Positions 8,458-17,972 of a DNA stretch of 64,000 nt are shown here, piece after piece. Source of the DNA: an uncultured Bacteroides sp. (lineage in GTDB: Bacteria > Bacteroidota > Bacteroidia > Bacteroidales > Bacteroidaceae). Both the position numbers and the translations under genes were made by a program. The stretch lies in NCBI RefSeq assembly GCF_905207245.1, contig NZ_CAJLKP010000012.1, positions 41,645-105,644 on the forward strand, written 5' to 3'. The number at the start of each line of letters is the position of its first letter. Position 1 is the stretch's first letter. The notes under the pieces are model-generated. The model did not search any database. It was given only the letters and a program-made list of their open reading frames with translations, and was not told the origin of the DNA.

Positions 8458-10389
8458 CTATTCCATCCGGTACACTCCAAACGAACGTGGTTCAAGTTTC
8501 AGTTTCAGAGATTGCCCTTCTACCTGTACCGGGCGTATACGGGGAACAATCGCTTCCTGGTCCAGCGTATTTACTGTGCGCCAATTGTCATTCTGTAAGT
8601 AAGTGCAGGAACCGGCAACCAACTGACGTTTCTTCAAACCATTGAAATCAATCTGAACATCGGCAGGTTTACTACTTGCATTCACCAGTTTCAGGATGAT
8701 TTCTCCGGTAGGTGCATTCAGTGCAGCTGTTGCATAGAGGCTGTCCTGCCCTGCTACTGCTTTGCCATCCATCTTCAGGCTGAGCACATCGGTACCGGCA
8801 TTCATGCCGTACATCTGCTGAACGTAATAGTTCGGTGTGCGCATCATACGCAGGTTATCGAACCAAATCAGGTCCGGATTCCACTGCCAAGCGTCTACGT
8901 GAGCAAACAACGGCGCATAAGTAGCCAGATGAACAACATCCGCATTCCGTTCCAACCCCGTCATAAAGGCAGCTTCGGAAAGGGCGGCGAGGAAGTTGTT
9001 ATCCTTCTTCGTGGAATGATCGTGTGAAGCATATTCTCCGGCGAAAACCTTCGGACCTTTACGGTCGTAATTGTCATAGCGTGACGCATTGCCAAAGAAC
9101 CAATCAGGATTCATGTAGTAGTGTTCGTCCACCAGGTCTACACCGATACGCTTCATTTCGGGCCAGAGATAATCGAATTTATCACCGCCGGCGCTCGGGC
9201 CGGAACTACCTACAACCTTCACATCAGGGTATTTCGCACGGATAGCTTTTGTGAAAGCTTCGAGGCGTTCTACATAAACCTTGTCCCACTGTTCATTACC
9301 GATACCGATCATCTTCAGATTGAAGGGTTCGGGATGTCCCATATCGGCACGCACCTTTCCCCAGGTGGAAGTAACAGGGCCGTTGGCGAATTCAATCAGG
9401 TCGAGTGCGTCCTGTATGTACGGGTCTAGCTCATCCATCGGAACCACTTCGTTGCTTTCGTACTGGCAGGAGAGCCCGCAGCTGATTACCGGAAGAGGTT
9501 CTGCACCAAGGTCTTCGCTCAACAGGAAGTATTCGAAGTAACCAAGTCCCAAAGTCTGGAAATAGTCAGGGAAGGCTTTATGTTTGAAGGTGTAGTTCCA
9601 GCGGTTTTCATTCAGAGGGCGGTTTTCAACAGGACCTACGGAATTCTTCCACTGGTAACGGGTTTCAAGACTGTTACCCTCGATGATACAACCACCGGGG
9701 AAACGGAATACGCCCGGGTTAAGGTCATAAAGGGCTTGTGCGAGGTCGGCACGCAGACCATTCTCACGTCCTTTCCAAGTATCGACAGGGAACAGGGAGA
9801 TATGATCCATATCTACCGTACCCTGTGTTTCGAGGACGATACGCAGGCGGGCATGAGCGTCTGTGAAAGGAGATTTCAGCACCGCCGTCAGCTTTTGCCA
9901 GTTATTGCCGCTGACTTCGATTTCTTTCTTCAACAGATTCTGTGCATTGGAGTTGACGAGTTCGATGGAGAGCTTCATCGGCTTCGCATCCGGCGTGCGG
10001 GCATAAACGGAGAAACGGTATTCTTCGCCTTGCTTCACACCGATGCCGCGGTAACCTTCATTATCCAGTCCGGCACGCAACAGGCGGCCGTCGTTCACTA
10101 CGCGTACATAGTGAGGATTGCGGTCAAAACAAGGATTTGCATCCTGAACGGTTACATTACCGAAAGGCACCCAACCCACGAAAGGTTGTGGAAATTCAAA
10201 CGAACGGTTCTTTACCAATTCGGCATACAGACCGCCATCGGCACCGAAGTTGATATCTTCGAAGAAGATGCCATACATTTCAGGTTGTATCTTTGCCGTC
10301 GGTTTAGAAACGTCGACGGTCATTACATGCTGTTGTGCCTGCATGCTCAAAGCAAGAGACAAAGCAAAAAGGGCAGTTAACTTTCTCAT
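8458..10389 (-). CDS. Secreted alpha-L-arabinofuranosidase, GH51
   Basis: 643 residues with a signal peptide (…ALSMQA-Q, near residue 19). GH51 hallmarks are complete: the N-terminal GIFFEDINFGADGG motif, a carbohydrate-binding-like insert (about 75-205), and a TIM barrel with acid/base Glu366 in IGIGNEQW and nucleophile Glu422 in VDEHYY, followed by the C-terminal beta-sandwich. It should release terminal alpha-L-arabinofuranose from side chains in the periplasm. Only 9 bp separate it from the upstream GH51 gene, so the two are translationally close and probably co-transcribed. The two enzymes are clear paralogues in the catalytic part but differ in their N-termini, suggesting different linkages or acceptors. 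Confidence 0.95.
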   Translation of the reverse strand: MRKLTALFALSLALSMQAQQHVMTVDVSKPTAKIQPEMYGIFFEDINFGADGGLYAELVKNRSFEFPQPFVGWVPFGNVTVQDANPCFDRNPHYVRVVNDGRLLRAGLDNEGYRGIGVKQGEEYRFSVYARTPDAKPMKLSIELVNSNAQNLLKKEIEVSGNNWQKLTAVLKSPFTDAHARLRIVLETQGTVDMDHISLFPVDTWKGRENGLRADLAQALYDLNPGVFRFPGGCIIEGNSLETRYQWKNSVGPVENRPLNENRWNYTFKHKAFPDYFQTLGLGYFEYFLLSEDLGAEPLPVISCGLSCQYESNEVVPMDELDPYIQDALDLIEFANGPVTSTWGKVRADMGHPEPFNLKMIGIGNEQWDKVYVERLEAFTKAIRAKYPDVKVVGSSGPSAGGDKFDYLWPEMKRIGVDLVDEHYYMNPDWFFGNASRYDNYDRKGPKVFAGEYASHDHSTKKDNNFLAALSEAAFMTGLERNADVVHLATYAPLFAHVDAWQWNPDLIWFDNLRMMRTPNYYVQQMYGMNAGTDVLSLKMDGKAVAGQDSLYATAALNAPTGEIILKLVNASSKPADVQIDFNGLKKRQLVAGSCTYLQNDNWRTVNTLDQEAIVPRIRPVQVEGQSLKLKLEPRSFGVYRME

Positions 10390-10398
10390 TACTATATC

Positions 10399-12933
10399 TT
10401 ATTTTTTCTTTTCAATATTCTGATGGATACGTATCACTGTAAACGAATAAGCAGGCATAGAGTAAGAAAAATCATTTCCTTCTACCTTGAAATCAGAAGA
10501 AGCGGGTTTAGCTCCTCTGTCTTTCGGATCACCTGTCAATATCGTTTTCGTAGCCGAAGGATTTACCAAAGTAACTCCGTCCAACTTCACTTGGGAAGAA
10601 ACTTCCACCGGAAGCATATTCACTAACTTCACAATATAATCTCCGGTATTAGCATCTTTCACAACTGATACTCCGACACGTTTCTTCACGGCATCCCAGC
10701 CATTATTCAGTTTTACCGTAGAAGACAAGTATTCGGTACCGGCATTCTGACCATACATCTGTTGGGTATAGTAGCCTACTGTGGGTTTTACTTCCGTATT
10801 ATTGAAATAGATCAAGTCCGGATTCCATTGTGTATGGCCTTCTTTAGCCAACAGAGGAGCATAGGAAGTCATTTCTACCACATCACCGTTACGCTCTACT
10901 GCCGTCAGATAGAGAGCTTCGGCAAGCGCAGTTTCTACATTATTGGGGCGGCCCGGCAAGTGGGCGGCATATTCGCCTAAGTATACTTTCGCCTTTGTAC
11001 GATCATAACGGTCGTAATAATCCTGATTGTGAATCAGCCAGCCCGGTTCTACATAATAATGTTCGTCAACCATAGGTACACCCAACTCGGTAGCAAGGTC
11101 CCAACCTACTTCATAATCCGTACCTTCATAGAACGGGCCTGTAGTACCAATCACTGTCACTTCCGGATATTTCTCCTTGACAGCATCGAATATCATCTTG
11201 AAACGTTCTACAAATACTTCCGTAATCATGTCTTCGTTACCAATACCGATATACTTCAGATTGAACGGCTTCGGATGTCCGGCTTCGGCACGCTTCTTAC
11301 CCCACACAGTCTTGCGAGCATCTCCGTTGGCATATTCTATCAGGTCGAGAACATCCTGAATATATTGCGGCATTTCTTCCATCGGAATACCACCCTGTTG
11401 TCCCATGCAAGTAAGTTCACCTTTAGAATGGTGGGCGCAGGTACCAGAGTTCTGACAAGGTACGCCGGCTGCAAGCACAGGTACGGGTTCCGCACCCATA
11501 TCTTCACAGAACAAGAAGTATTCGTGGTATCCCAGACCACGGGTTTGATGGTAGCCCCAAAGGTTACGCAGAGGCTTACGGGCTTCCAACGGACCGATAG
11601 AACCTTTCCAATCGTAAATATTGTCGATACCATCTCCATGAGCCACACATCCACCGGGGAAACGTACGAAACGGGGATGCAGGTCGGCAAGCGTTTGTGC
11701 CAGATCGGCACGAAGTCCGTTCTTACGACCTTTGAAAGTCTTTTGCGGGAAGAGGGAGACCATGTCCAACGCCAATTGTTGAGTACCCTTCCAAACAAGA
11801 GGAGTAATAGTCAGTACGGCATCCGTGGCATCCTGGTATGCTGTCAGCACAGCGCGCTGTTTCTTCCATTCTTTAGAGGTAACGGAGAGTACAGCCATTG
11901 CCACTTCTTTACCGTCTTTCGTCTGCAAAGCAACTTTCACCTTTCCGCCTTTTCCTACCAGCATTTTTGAGAAGAAAGAGAAATCGTACTTCTCTTCTTT
12001 CTTCACGGCAATACCATCGAAACCCGAATTCACCAGCGATACTTCAGCAGGCATGTTCACTTCGAACACTGCATAATGGGAATTATTGGGATGTATCGGA
12101 TTCTCCGTTGCGATGCTCAATTTTCCATTCTCTCCCTGAACACTCCAGGAATGTGTACTGTTCCAATTCTGATCGTTACCACGGTCAGTAGGAGCATATT
12201 CAAAGTCACGGTTCTGTATCAACTCAGCGTATAAACCACCGTCTGCCGCATAGTTGATGTCCTCAAAGAAAATACCAATCAGATGGTTACTGATATTCTT
12301 GGCTTCATCAGCTTTCACCCGGATAGTAGCATCTACCGGTTTCAGGTTTACAAAACGAACTGGATCTTGTTCTGTACGTTCGGCATTCAATGACTGACGA
12401 TATTTCTTGGCTTCAGCATAGCGGATGATACCCTGAACCGTAGAATAAGGTACTTCCTGCATCCAGCCTTCCTGTTCCTGCCCGTTTATCACTACTTTCT
12501 TTTCGGTAGTGGGGAATACATCTTTCGGCTCGTACTTACTACGCTCTGCCGGAGAGAAATACTTCTGTGCTTCCCACTTCTGCAAATCAGGCGAAGTTAC
12601 ATAGGCAAGCGCTTCACCCGTATTGGTGGCTGCCCAGATACAATGCCATTTGCCGTCGGCACGGGTTTGCGTCAGGTGGGGTTTAAACATTGTTTTCGCA
12701 CGTCCCCACGGGCCGAAGTCAGAGTTTACATAAGCAAAACCATCTGCCACGCTGAACCATTTCTCTCCATCGGGGCTCCAGGCAAACTTCAGACCGCTTC
12801 TGCCGTCATGGTTGGAGTACGAGAAGAGGTAAACTTGGTCAGGTTCGTTCATCACAGCATCTACCTTTGCCTGCACAGGCAACACAAAGGATAGCAGCAG
12901 ACACAAACTTAAAAACTTCATCAATTTGTTCAT
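10399..12933 (-). CDS. GH51 alpha-L-arabinofuranosidase with extra N-terminal propeller-like domain
   Basis: 844 residues with a signal peptide (…VLPVQA-K, about 22). Residues about 25-190 resemble part of a GH43/GH32-type beta-propeller (repeated FAWSPDGEKWF and YVTSPDLQKWE strands) but are too short for a complete five-bladed domain. From about residue 215 a normal GH51 begins (IGIFFEDINYAADGG), with acid/base Glu567 in IGIGNED and nucleophile Glu624 in VDEHYY. The role is arabinofuranose removal. The propeller piece is probably a non-catalytic targeting or packing module, or a relic of a GH43 fusion. It lies 19 bp after the GH97-GH43 gene and 9 bp before the second GH51, all tightly coupled. 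Confidence 0.9.
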   Translation of the reverse strand: MNKLMKFLSLCLLLSFVLPVQAKVDAVMNEPDQVYLFSYSNHDGRSGLKFAWSPDGEKWFSVADGFAYVNSDFGPWGRAKTMFKPHLTQTRADGKWHCIWAATNTGEALAYVTSPDLQKWEAQKYFSPAERSKYEPKDVFPTTEKKVVINGQEQEGWMQEVPYSTVQGIIRYAEAKKYRQSLNAERTEQDPVRFVNLKPVDATIRVKADEAKNISNHLIGIFFEDINYAADGGLYAELIQNRDFEYAPTDRGNDQNWNSTHSWSVQGENGKLSIATENPIHPNNSHYAVFEVNMPAEVSLVNSGFDGIAVKKEEKYDFSFFSKMLVGKGGKVKVALQTKDGKEVAMAVLSVTSKEWKKQRAVLTAYQDATDAVLTITPLVWKGTQQLALDMVSLFPQKTFKGRKNGLRADLAQTLADLHPRFVRFPGGCVAHGDGIDNIYDWKGSIGPLEARKPLRNLWGYHQTRGLGYHEYFLFCEDMGAEPVPVLAAGVPCQNSGTCAHHSKGELTCMGQQGGIPMEEMPQYIQDVLDLIEYANGDARKTVWGKKRAEAGHPKPFNLKYIGIGNEDMITEVFVERFKMIFDAVKEKYPEVTVIGTTGPFYEGTDYEVGWDLATELGVPMVDEHYYVEPGWLIHNQDYYDRYDRTKAKVYLGEYAAHLPGRPNNVETALAEALYLTAVERNGDVVEMTSYAPLLAKEGHTQWNPDLIYFNNTEVKPTVGYYTQQMYGQNAGTEYLSSTVKLNNGWDAVKKRVGVSVVKDANTGDYIVKLVNMLPVEVSSQVKLDGVTLVNPSATKTILTGDPKDRGAKPASSDFKVEGNDFSYSMPAYSFTVIRIHQNIEKKK

Positions 12934-12952
12934 GGTATTAGTATTTATCGAT

Positions 12953-15880
12953 TTATTTGTTTTTCCAGTATTTTCTCAGTCTATCAGCCTCTTTCTTAGT
13001 AATATGAATCACCGCCCCATGCTTGGGAGACGTAAAGCTAGTGGCTTTCATCACTCCCTCATTGAAGTGTCCCAAATGTGTGAAGTTCACAAAATCAGCA
13101 GTCTCACTGAAACCAAAGTTATGAGGATTGATACTATAAATGTCATACATCACTACCCATTTGTCCTCGCCGATGCGTTTCCACATATTGGGTGCTTCGC
13201 AAGCACCCGGTTCCGGATCAATCCACTCCGGCAGATAGGTATAACCACGATTTATATGTTTAGAAACCGCCTGCTTGATGCCAGGAGTTCCATCGTGAGC
13301 TACATAAAACATATGATACTTGTCACCTACTTTGGTGATATCCGCATCAATGGCTGATTTCGTAGCATCAGGATACTGGAACAACAGGCGCGGTTCTGTC
13401 TCCAAGCCGTCAAAGTCTTCGTTTGCATAAGCATAATAGAGCATATTCCGTGCATTGCCCATGCGCATGGTGAAGTACACCATGATTCTACCTGCATGTT
13501 CGTCATAAACCAGTTCGGGTGCCCAGGCACAACCGATTTCATCATACCCCGGGAAGGATTTGTCTATGCGGACTACATGGTGCGTCCAGTTAATTAAATC
13601 CTTCGATTTCATCAGTACCAACCCGCGGTTGTTACCCCATCCGTATTTTGCACCGTCTCTCTCCCACTCCGTATTACGTAATCCTTTCTTTTGAGCAAAG
13701 ATGTGTAAATCAGTCATTGCTATATAGAATGTACCATCCGGAGCACGGTAGATGTGCGGGTCACGAATTCCCTTCTGTTCGGCAATCGTATCACCGGCAA
13801 TGATAGGCTGACCGTTATTCACATCCGTAAAAGTATATCCGTCGTCACTTACGGCAAAGTACAGGCTGTGCGTATCATCTTTAAAATAAGTAAACAGATA
13901 GGCCCCCATTTCCTTTTCATCCGTCTTCCACTCACGGGTCAGCACTGCGCCACCTTCCGGTTGAAGGGTCAGTTGCAATTTGCCGTCCGCTTTCAGCTTC
14001 ACCGATTGCAGCCCGGGTTGCAACAGTTTGTCGTCATTATAGAGAGAAACGGTTTGTCCTACCAACATGGGAAGTTCGAGTTTCAGCTTCAACACTTCCT
14101 TTGTACCATTCACTGCCGCTACATACCATTGCTGGCCATGACGACGGGCAATCACTGCATACTTTCCGGGATAACCGTCAACGAAACGAGTCTCATCCCA
14201 TGTGGTCGGCACTTGCTTCATAAAGTCAAGGCAAACCTGCGGGGCATCTGTCAGATTATTGGGAGCTAAAGCATAGTTCTGAATAGGATTCTGGAACAGT
14301 ACGGCAGTAGCCAACTGGAATACATCGGTAGTTCGGCGTGTGGTTCCACCATTATTGCCACGGTTCAGGCGTTTGTTCAGGAAGGTGCCGCCAAACTCCA
14401 TACAACCCACCGTATTGCGGATAAACGGATGCAGACAAGCATTGAAAGCCTCTTCATCACAGAAATGCTGGTTGAAAATCAAATTCTCGGAAGCCAGGAC
14501 TGCCTCGCTGCCCACATAATTAGGATACATACGTTCCCATCCTCTCGGCACTGTGCAACCGTGGAAGATAACCATCAAACCATGGTCGTCAGCATCACTC
14601 AGGATAGCTTCGTACAAGCGCATTGTTTCCTGCTTGTCTCCACCAAAGAAGTCTACCTTGATACCTTTGACGCCTTGTTCCTGCAACCACTTCATTTCAC
14701 GCTTGCGCGCAATGGGGTTGTCCATCAGGTTAGTAGGACCTTGTTCTATATCATTCCAGTAACCACTGGAGCTGTACCACAGGAATACATCAACCCCTTT
14801 GCCTTGTGCATAATCAATAAATGACTCCATACGCTTATGGCCAATATTCGTATTCCACCAGTTATCTATCAGCACATACTCATATCCCATAGCCGCAGCC
14901 AAATCGACGTAACGCACCTGGTCGTCATAGTTGATGCTTCCGTCCTGCCAGAGAATCCAGCTCCATGTGCCACGTCCCATCCGATAGTCATGTTCCGTTT
15001 CATACAATGGTTCTACGACGTCCCAAATCACGGTGGTTTCTACAATAGGTTTCAGTGTTTCGCCTACAGTAATCGTGCGCCACGGGGTAGAACCCGGCAA
15101 AGAAAAAGCCGGAGCCACTGTTCCGTTACCATTATTTTCTTCAACCATGGGAAAAGCTACTGTATATAGATTGCCTTCGGCAACATCGCTCAAGCGCGAA
15201 CCGCAATAATGGCTATCGACTCCCGTCTCGCTGATGAGCACCCATCCGTCTTCACCCACACGGTAAAGACAAGGGAAGGTATATCCATGTCCGTATTGCG
15301 AACGCACATCCATCGGGGCATCCGCTTTATATTCTTCTTCATAACTGGGTTTGGTACGTTTCCAGCCTATCATGGCATCACTCTGTGGAGTAAGAAAAGT
15401 AGTGGTTTGCGCCGGGAAGCGGAAACCGGTCTTTTCATTGTCTACAATGACACTTCCCCGTTCGCCTTGTTTAGGCAATGTATAGCGGAAAGCCACATCA
15501 TTGTCACTCACACGGAATGTCACGTCCATCTTTTGCCCTTTTGCATTGGTAAAGGCACATACCAATTCATTGGCACGGTAGTGTATGCGTGAAGTCTTGA
15601 TACGCGTCTGGGTATAAACGGTATCAATCTTTCTCTCTTTGTGTCCGGTCAGTTTCATTGCTTTCGCAAAGTCTCCTACATTGGTTTGCAATCCCAGGGG
15701 AGACGATTCGAGCATTTGCTTGCCGTTATAAGTGAGAGAATACGCAGCTTCTCCCCCTTCCGGACACGAAACGGTTAATTGCAGTTTACCGTCAGGTCCA
15801 CTGACGGTTACATCTTGTGCAGCCAGCGGTAATGTGACCGCCACACATAAAAAGGCTAATCCTTTCAGTCTGTTTTTCAT
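12953..15880 (-). CDS. Two-domain enzyme: GH97 (retaining type) fused to GH43
   Basis: 975 residues with a signal peptide (…TLPLAA-Q, about 21). Residues about 25-650 are a full GH97: N-terminal beta-sandwich, TIM barrel and C-terminal sheet. GIKVDFF supplies Asp410 where retaining GH97 enzymes have their nucleophile, rather than the Glu base of inverting SusB-type alpha-glucosidases. Known retaining GH97 activities are alpha-galactosidase and beta-L-arabinopyranosidase. From about residue 656 a GH43 propeller begins (GAYLFTYF), with Asp in IRDPHIY, Asp in AIDADI and Glu in CEAPNMW, so it looks catalytically complete. The fusion would couple removal of two neighbouring side-chain sugars, for example L-arabinopyranose or galactose and L-arabinofuranose. 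It lies 41 bp behind the GH43-GH43 gene. Confidence 0.92.
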   Translation of the reverse strand: MKNRLKGLAFLCVAVTLPLAAQDVTVSGPDGKLQLTVSCPEGGEAAYSLTYNGKQMLESSPLGLQTNVGDFAKAMKLTGHKERKIDTVYTQTRIKTSRIHYRANELVCAFTNAKGQKMDVTFRVSDNDVAFRYTLPKQGERGSVIVDNEKTGFRFPAQTTTFLTPQSDAMIGWKRTKPSYEEEYKADAPMDVRSQYGHGYTFPCLYRVGEDGWVLISETGVDSHYCGSRLSDVAEGNLYTVAFPMVEENNGNGTVAPAFSLPGSTPWRTITVGETLKPIVETTVIWDVVEPLYETEHDYRMGRGTWSWILWQDGSINYDDQVRYVDLAAAMGYEYVLIDNWWNTNIGHKRMESFIDYAQGKGVDVFLWYSSSGYWNDIEQGPTNLMDNPIARKREMKWLQEQGVKGIKVDFFGGDKQETMRLYEAILSDADDHGLMVIFHGCTVPRGWERMYPNYVGSEAVLASENLIFNQHFCDEEAFNACLHPFIRNTVGCMEFGGTFLNKRLNRGNNGGTTRRTTDVFQLATAVLFQNPIQNYALAPNNLTDAPQVCLDFMKQVPTTWDETRFVDGYPGKYAVIARRHGQQWYVAAVNGTKEVLKLKLELPMLVGQTVSLYNDDKLLQPGLQSVKLKADGKLQLTLQPEGGAVLTREWKTDEKEMGAYLFTYFKDDTHSLYFAVSDDGYTFTDVNNGQPIIAGDTIAEQKGIRDPHIYRAPDGTFYIAMTDLHIFAQKKGLRNTEWERDGAKYGWGNNRGLVLMKSKDLINWTHHVVRIDKSFPGYDEIGCAWAPELVYDEHAGRIMVYFTMRMGNARNMLYYAYANEDFDGLETEPRLLFQYPDATKSAIDADITKVGDKYHMFYVAHDGTPGIKQAVSKHINRGYTYLPEWIDPEPGACEAPNMWKRIGEDKWVVMYDIYSINPHNFGFSETADFVNFTHLGHFNEGVMKATSFTSPKHGAVIHITKKEADRLRKYWKNK

Positions 15881-15921
15881 GTTTAAAAATGTTTCTCAGG
15901 TATTTAAATAGTCAGTATTAT

Positions 15922-17862
15922 CTAAAGGGTAGGAATTACTCGTTTAATCGTTCCGTCTTCATTGAATTCCATGCGGTCAATACATACTTCCCGATGCGTA
16001 CCCGGACTATCCTTCAGATAGTTCTTATTAATACGATGATAAACGATATACCACTCATCTGTACCCGGAATTTGTAGTACTGAATTATGTGCAGGACCAT
16101 AAATTTCTTTCTCCGGGTTCTGAATCAATGCGATGGGATCTTTGGCTACTTCAATCGGACCAAGCGGCGATTTAGATGTGCCGTATGCCACATGATAATT
16201 AGGTGAACCGGTGTCATCCACCGACCACATAAAATAATAGAGTCCATTACGATAGAACACGTAAGGCGCTTCACGGAAAGCATAGTCCTGCAAAGTACCT
16301 CCTTCGGGAGTCATCACCGTGAGGGTTTTCTTCTTGATGGAAACCATGTCTTTATTCAATTCCGCACCAGCCATATAGCCATTGCCCCAATACAGGTATG
16401 ACTTGCCTGAAACAGGGTCAGTGAAGACATCCACATCAATCTGCTGGCCACGGCCTACGGGAGATTCTGTTATAATGGGATAACCCAAATCTGTAAACGG
16501 TCCGGTAGGAGAATCTGCCACGGCTACTCCAATCTGTTTTCCGCCTTCCTTAACAGGATTGCCACTATAATAGAAGAAGTACTTATATTCTCCTTTTATC
16601 AGCTTTTCTTCGATGCACGGTGCCCATGCATTACCGTTTGCCCAAGGTACTTGGTCGGATTTCAAGTCAAGCATAACACCTTCGTACTTCCAGTTCTTTA
16701 AATCATCCGAGGAGAAAACCGTAAAGTACCATCCTCCCCAACCGGGTTGCCCGTCGGTAGTAGAATAGATATAATATTTCTTTGTCTTTTGTGAATACAG
16801 AATTTCGGGGTCGGCATGAAAGCCCGGCAATACAGGGTTGTTGGGCAATGCACCCAGCTCAGCAGGTTTACCCCATTTATCAGTGATACGTATCAATTCA
16901 TCACGGGTAATGGGAATAATCGTTCCATGGCGGGGGTGGAAGTTCATCTTCACCTCGCTGTCTATGACTTTGAAGTTCTTCAGGTCGGTGGTTTCCGTAA
17001 ACTGGTATCTGCCTTTCGTATATACATCATACATCAATATATACTTGTCCTGATTAATCAGCTTAAACGTACCTGCCCCCTCCACAGCATCTGTGGTCTG
17101 TTGCTTGTAGTCAGGTTCTTCTTCCCACTGACCGGAGGTCAAAGAACAGGTGGTAGCTACTTTAATACCATTTCCGTGTCCTTCGGTCTTATAGAACAGA
17201 TGGTATATACCATCTTTATATACGATGTCTCCATCGATACATGACTTTTTATTCTCCGGAATAAACAAGGGCTTGGGTTCGCCTTCCAGGTCGGTAAAGT
17301 CTTCATTGGCATAAGCATAGTAAATCACATCGGCGCCATCACCGTACTTCATAGACCAGTAAACCATATACTTTCCGGCTTCCGGATCAAAAACGGTTTG
17401 CGGTGCCCATACCCTTTTCAGTTTTTCCTGTCCGGGGTAGCGTTTCTGCATGTTAATGATAGAGTGCTTCCAATTTACGAGATCATCAGATTTCAACAGT
17501 ACCATTGCCCGGTTTGAATCCCAACCATTATCGGACACCATATCCGTCACCACCATATAGAATGTTTTCCCATCCTGTCCTCTAAGGATATGCGGATCGC
17601 GTACGCCGCCGGTTGAACTGATAACTTTGGAGTCGATGACAGGTTTACCATCATTCAATGCCCAATATGCATATCCATCCATACTCACAGCATAGCATAC
17701 AGCTTCCTGGCTGATATGATTTCCCGTAAAATAAGTGAATAAATAAGCTACATAATCCTTCTCTGGAAGAGGCTCTTGCTGAGAAAAAGCCGGGAGCACA
17801 GACAATAATAAAGCTATTGCCATAACTCTCATTCGCAATAAAATACTTTTCTGATTTACCAT
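15922..17862 (-). CDS. Tandem GH43-GH43 protein
   Basis: 646 residues with a signal peptide (cleavage near LPAFS-Q; an internal Met at residue 11 is an alternative start). Two complete but different propellers are visible. The first, about 30-325, has VRDPHI, SCIDGDI and VEGAGTF as base, modulator and acid regions and resembles the GH43 half of the neighbouring GH97-GH43 protein (both contain YLFTYF and YYAYANEDF). The second, about 338-646, has FHADPE, IDVDVF and FREAPYVF, which is classical GH43. Both are probably active exo-enzymes with distinct specificities. The resemblance of the first half to the neighbour's GH43 points to domain duplication within the locus. The likely role is arabinofuranosidase or xylosidase/galactosidase-type trimming. 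Confidence 0.9.
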   Translation of the reverse strand: MVNQKSILLRMRVMAIALLLSVLPAFSQQEPLPEKDYVAYLFTYFTGNHISQEAVCYAVSMDGYAYWALNDGKPVIDSKVISSTGGVRDPHILRGQDGKTFYMVVTDMVSDNGWDSNRAMVLLKSDDLVNWKHSIINMQKRYPGQEKLKRVWAPQTVFDPEAGKYMVYWSMKYGDGADVIYYAYANEDFTDLEGEPKPLFIPENKKSCIDGDIVYKDGIYHLFYKTEGHGNGIKVATTCSLTSGQWEEEPDYKQQTTDAVEGAGTFKLINQDKYILMYDVYTKGRYQFTETTDLKNFKVIDSEVKMNFHPRHGTIIPITRDELIRITDKWGKPAELGALPNNPVLPGFHADPEILYSQKTKKYYIYSTTDGQPGWGGWYFTVFSSDDLKNWKYEGVMLDLKSDQVPWANGNAWAPCIEEKLIKGEYKYFFYYSGNPVKEGGKQIGVAVADSPTGPFTDLGYPIITESPVGRGQQIDVDVFTDPVSGKSYLYWGNGYMAGAELNKDMVSIKKKTLTVMTPEGGTLQDYAFREAPYVFYRNGLYYFMWSVDDTGSPNYHVAYGTSKSPLGPIEVAKDPIALIQNPEKEIYGPAHNSVLQIPGTDEWYIVYHRINKNYLKDSPGTHREVCIDRMEFNEDGTIKRVIPTL

Positions 17863-17928
17863 AATTATTTTATATTAAAGCACTTAGAAAGTGTAAAAAT
17901 AACACTTCATTGAATATTCTACAAATAA

Positions 17929-17956
17929 GGCGCATATGTTACACAACATATACGCC
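17929..17956 (-). repeat. 12-bp inverted repeat between GH105 and GH43-GH43
   Basis: GGCGCATATGTT and AACATATACGCC pair with one mismatch around a 4-nt loop. It lies just after the GH105 stop codon in the direction of transcription, with no clear T tract behind it. It could be an intercistronic stability or attenuation hairpin. Confidence 0.5.
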
Positions 17957-17972
17957 CATAAAACCTATCTAA

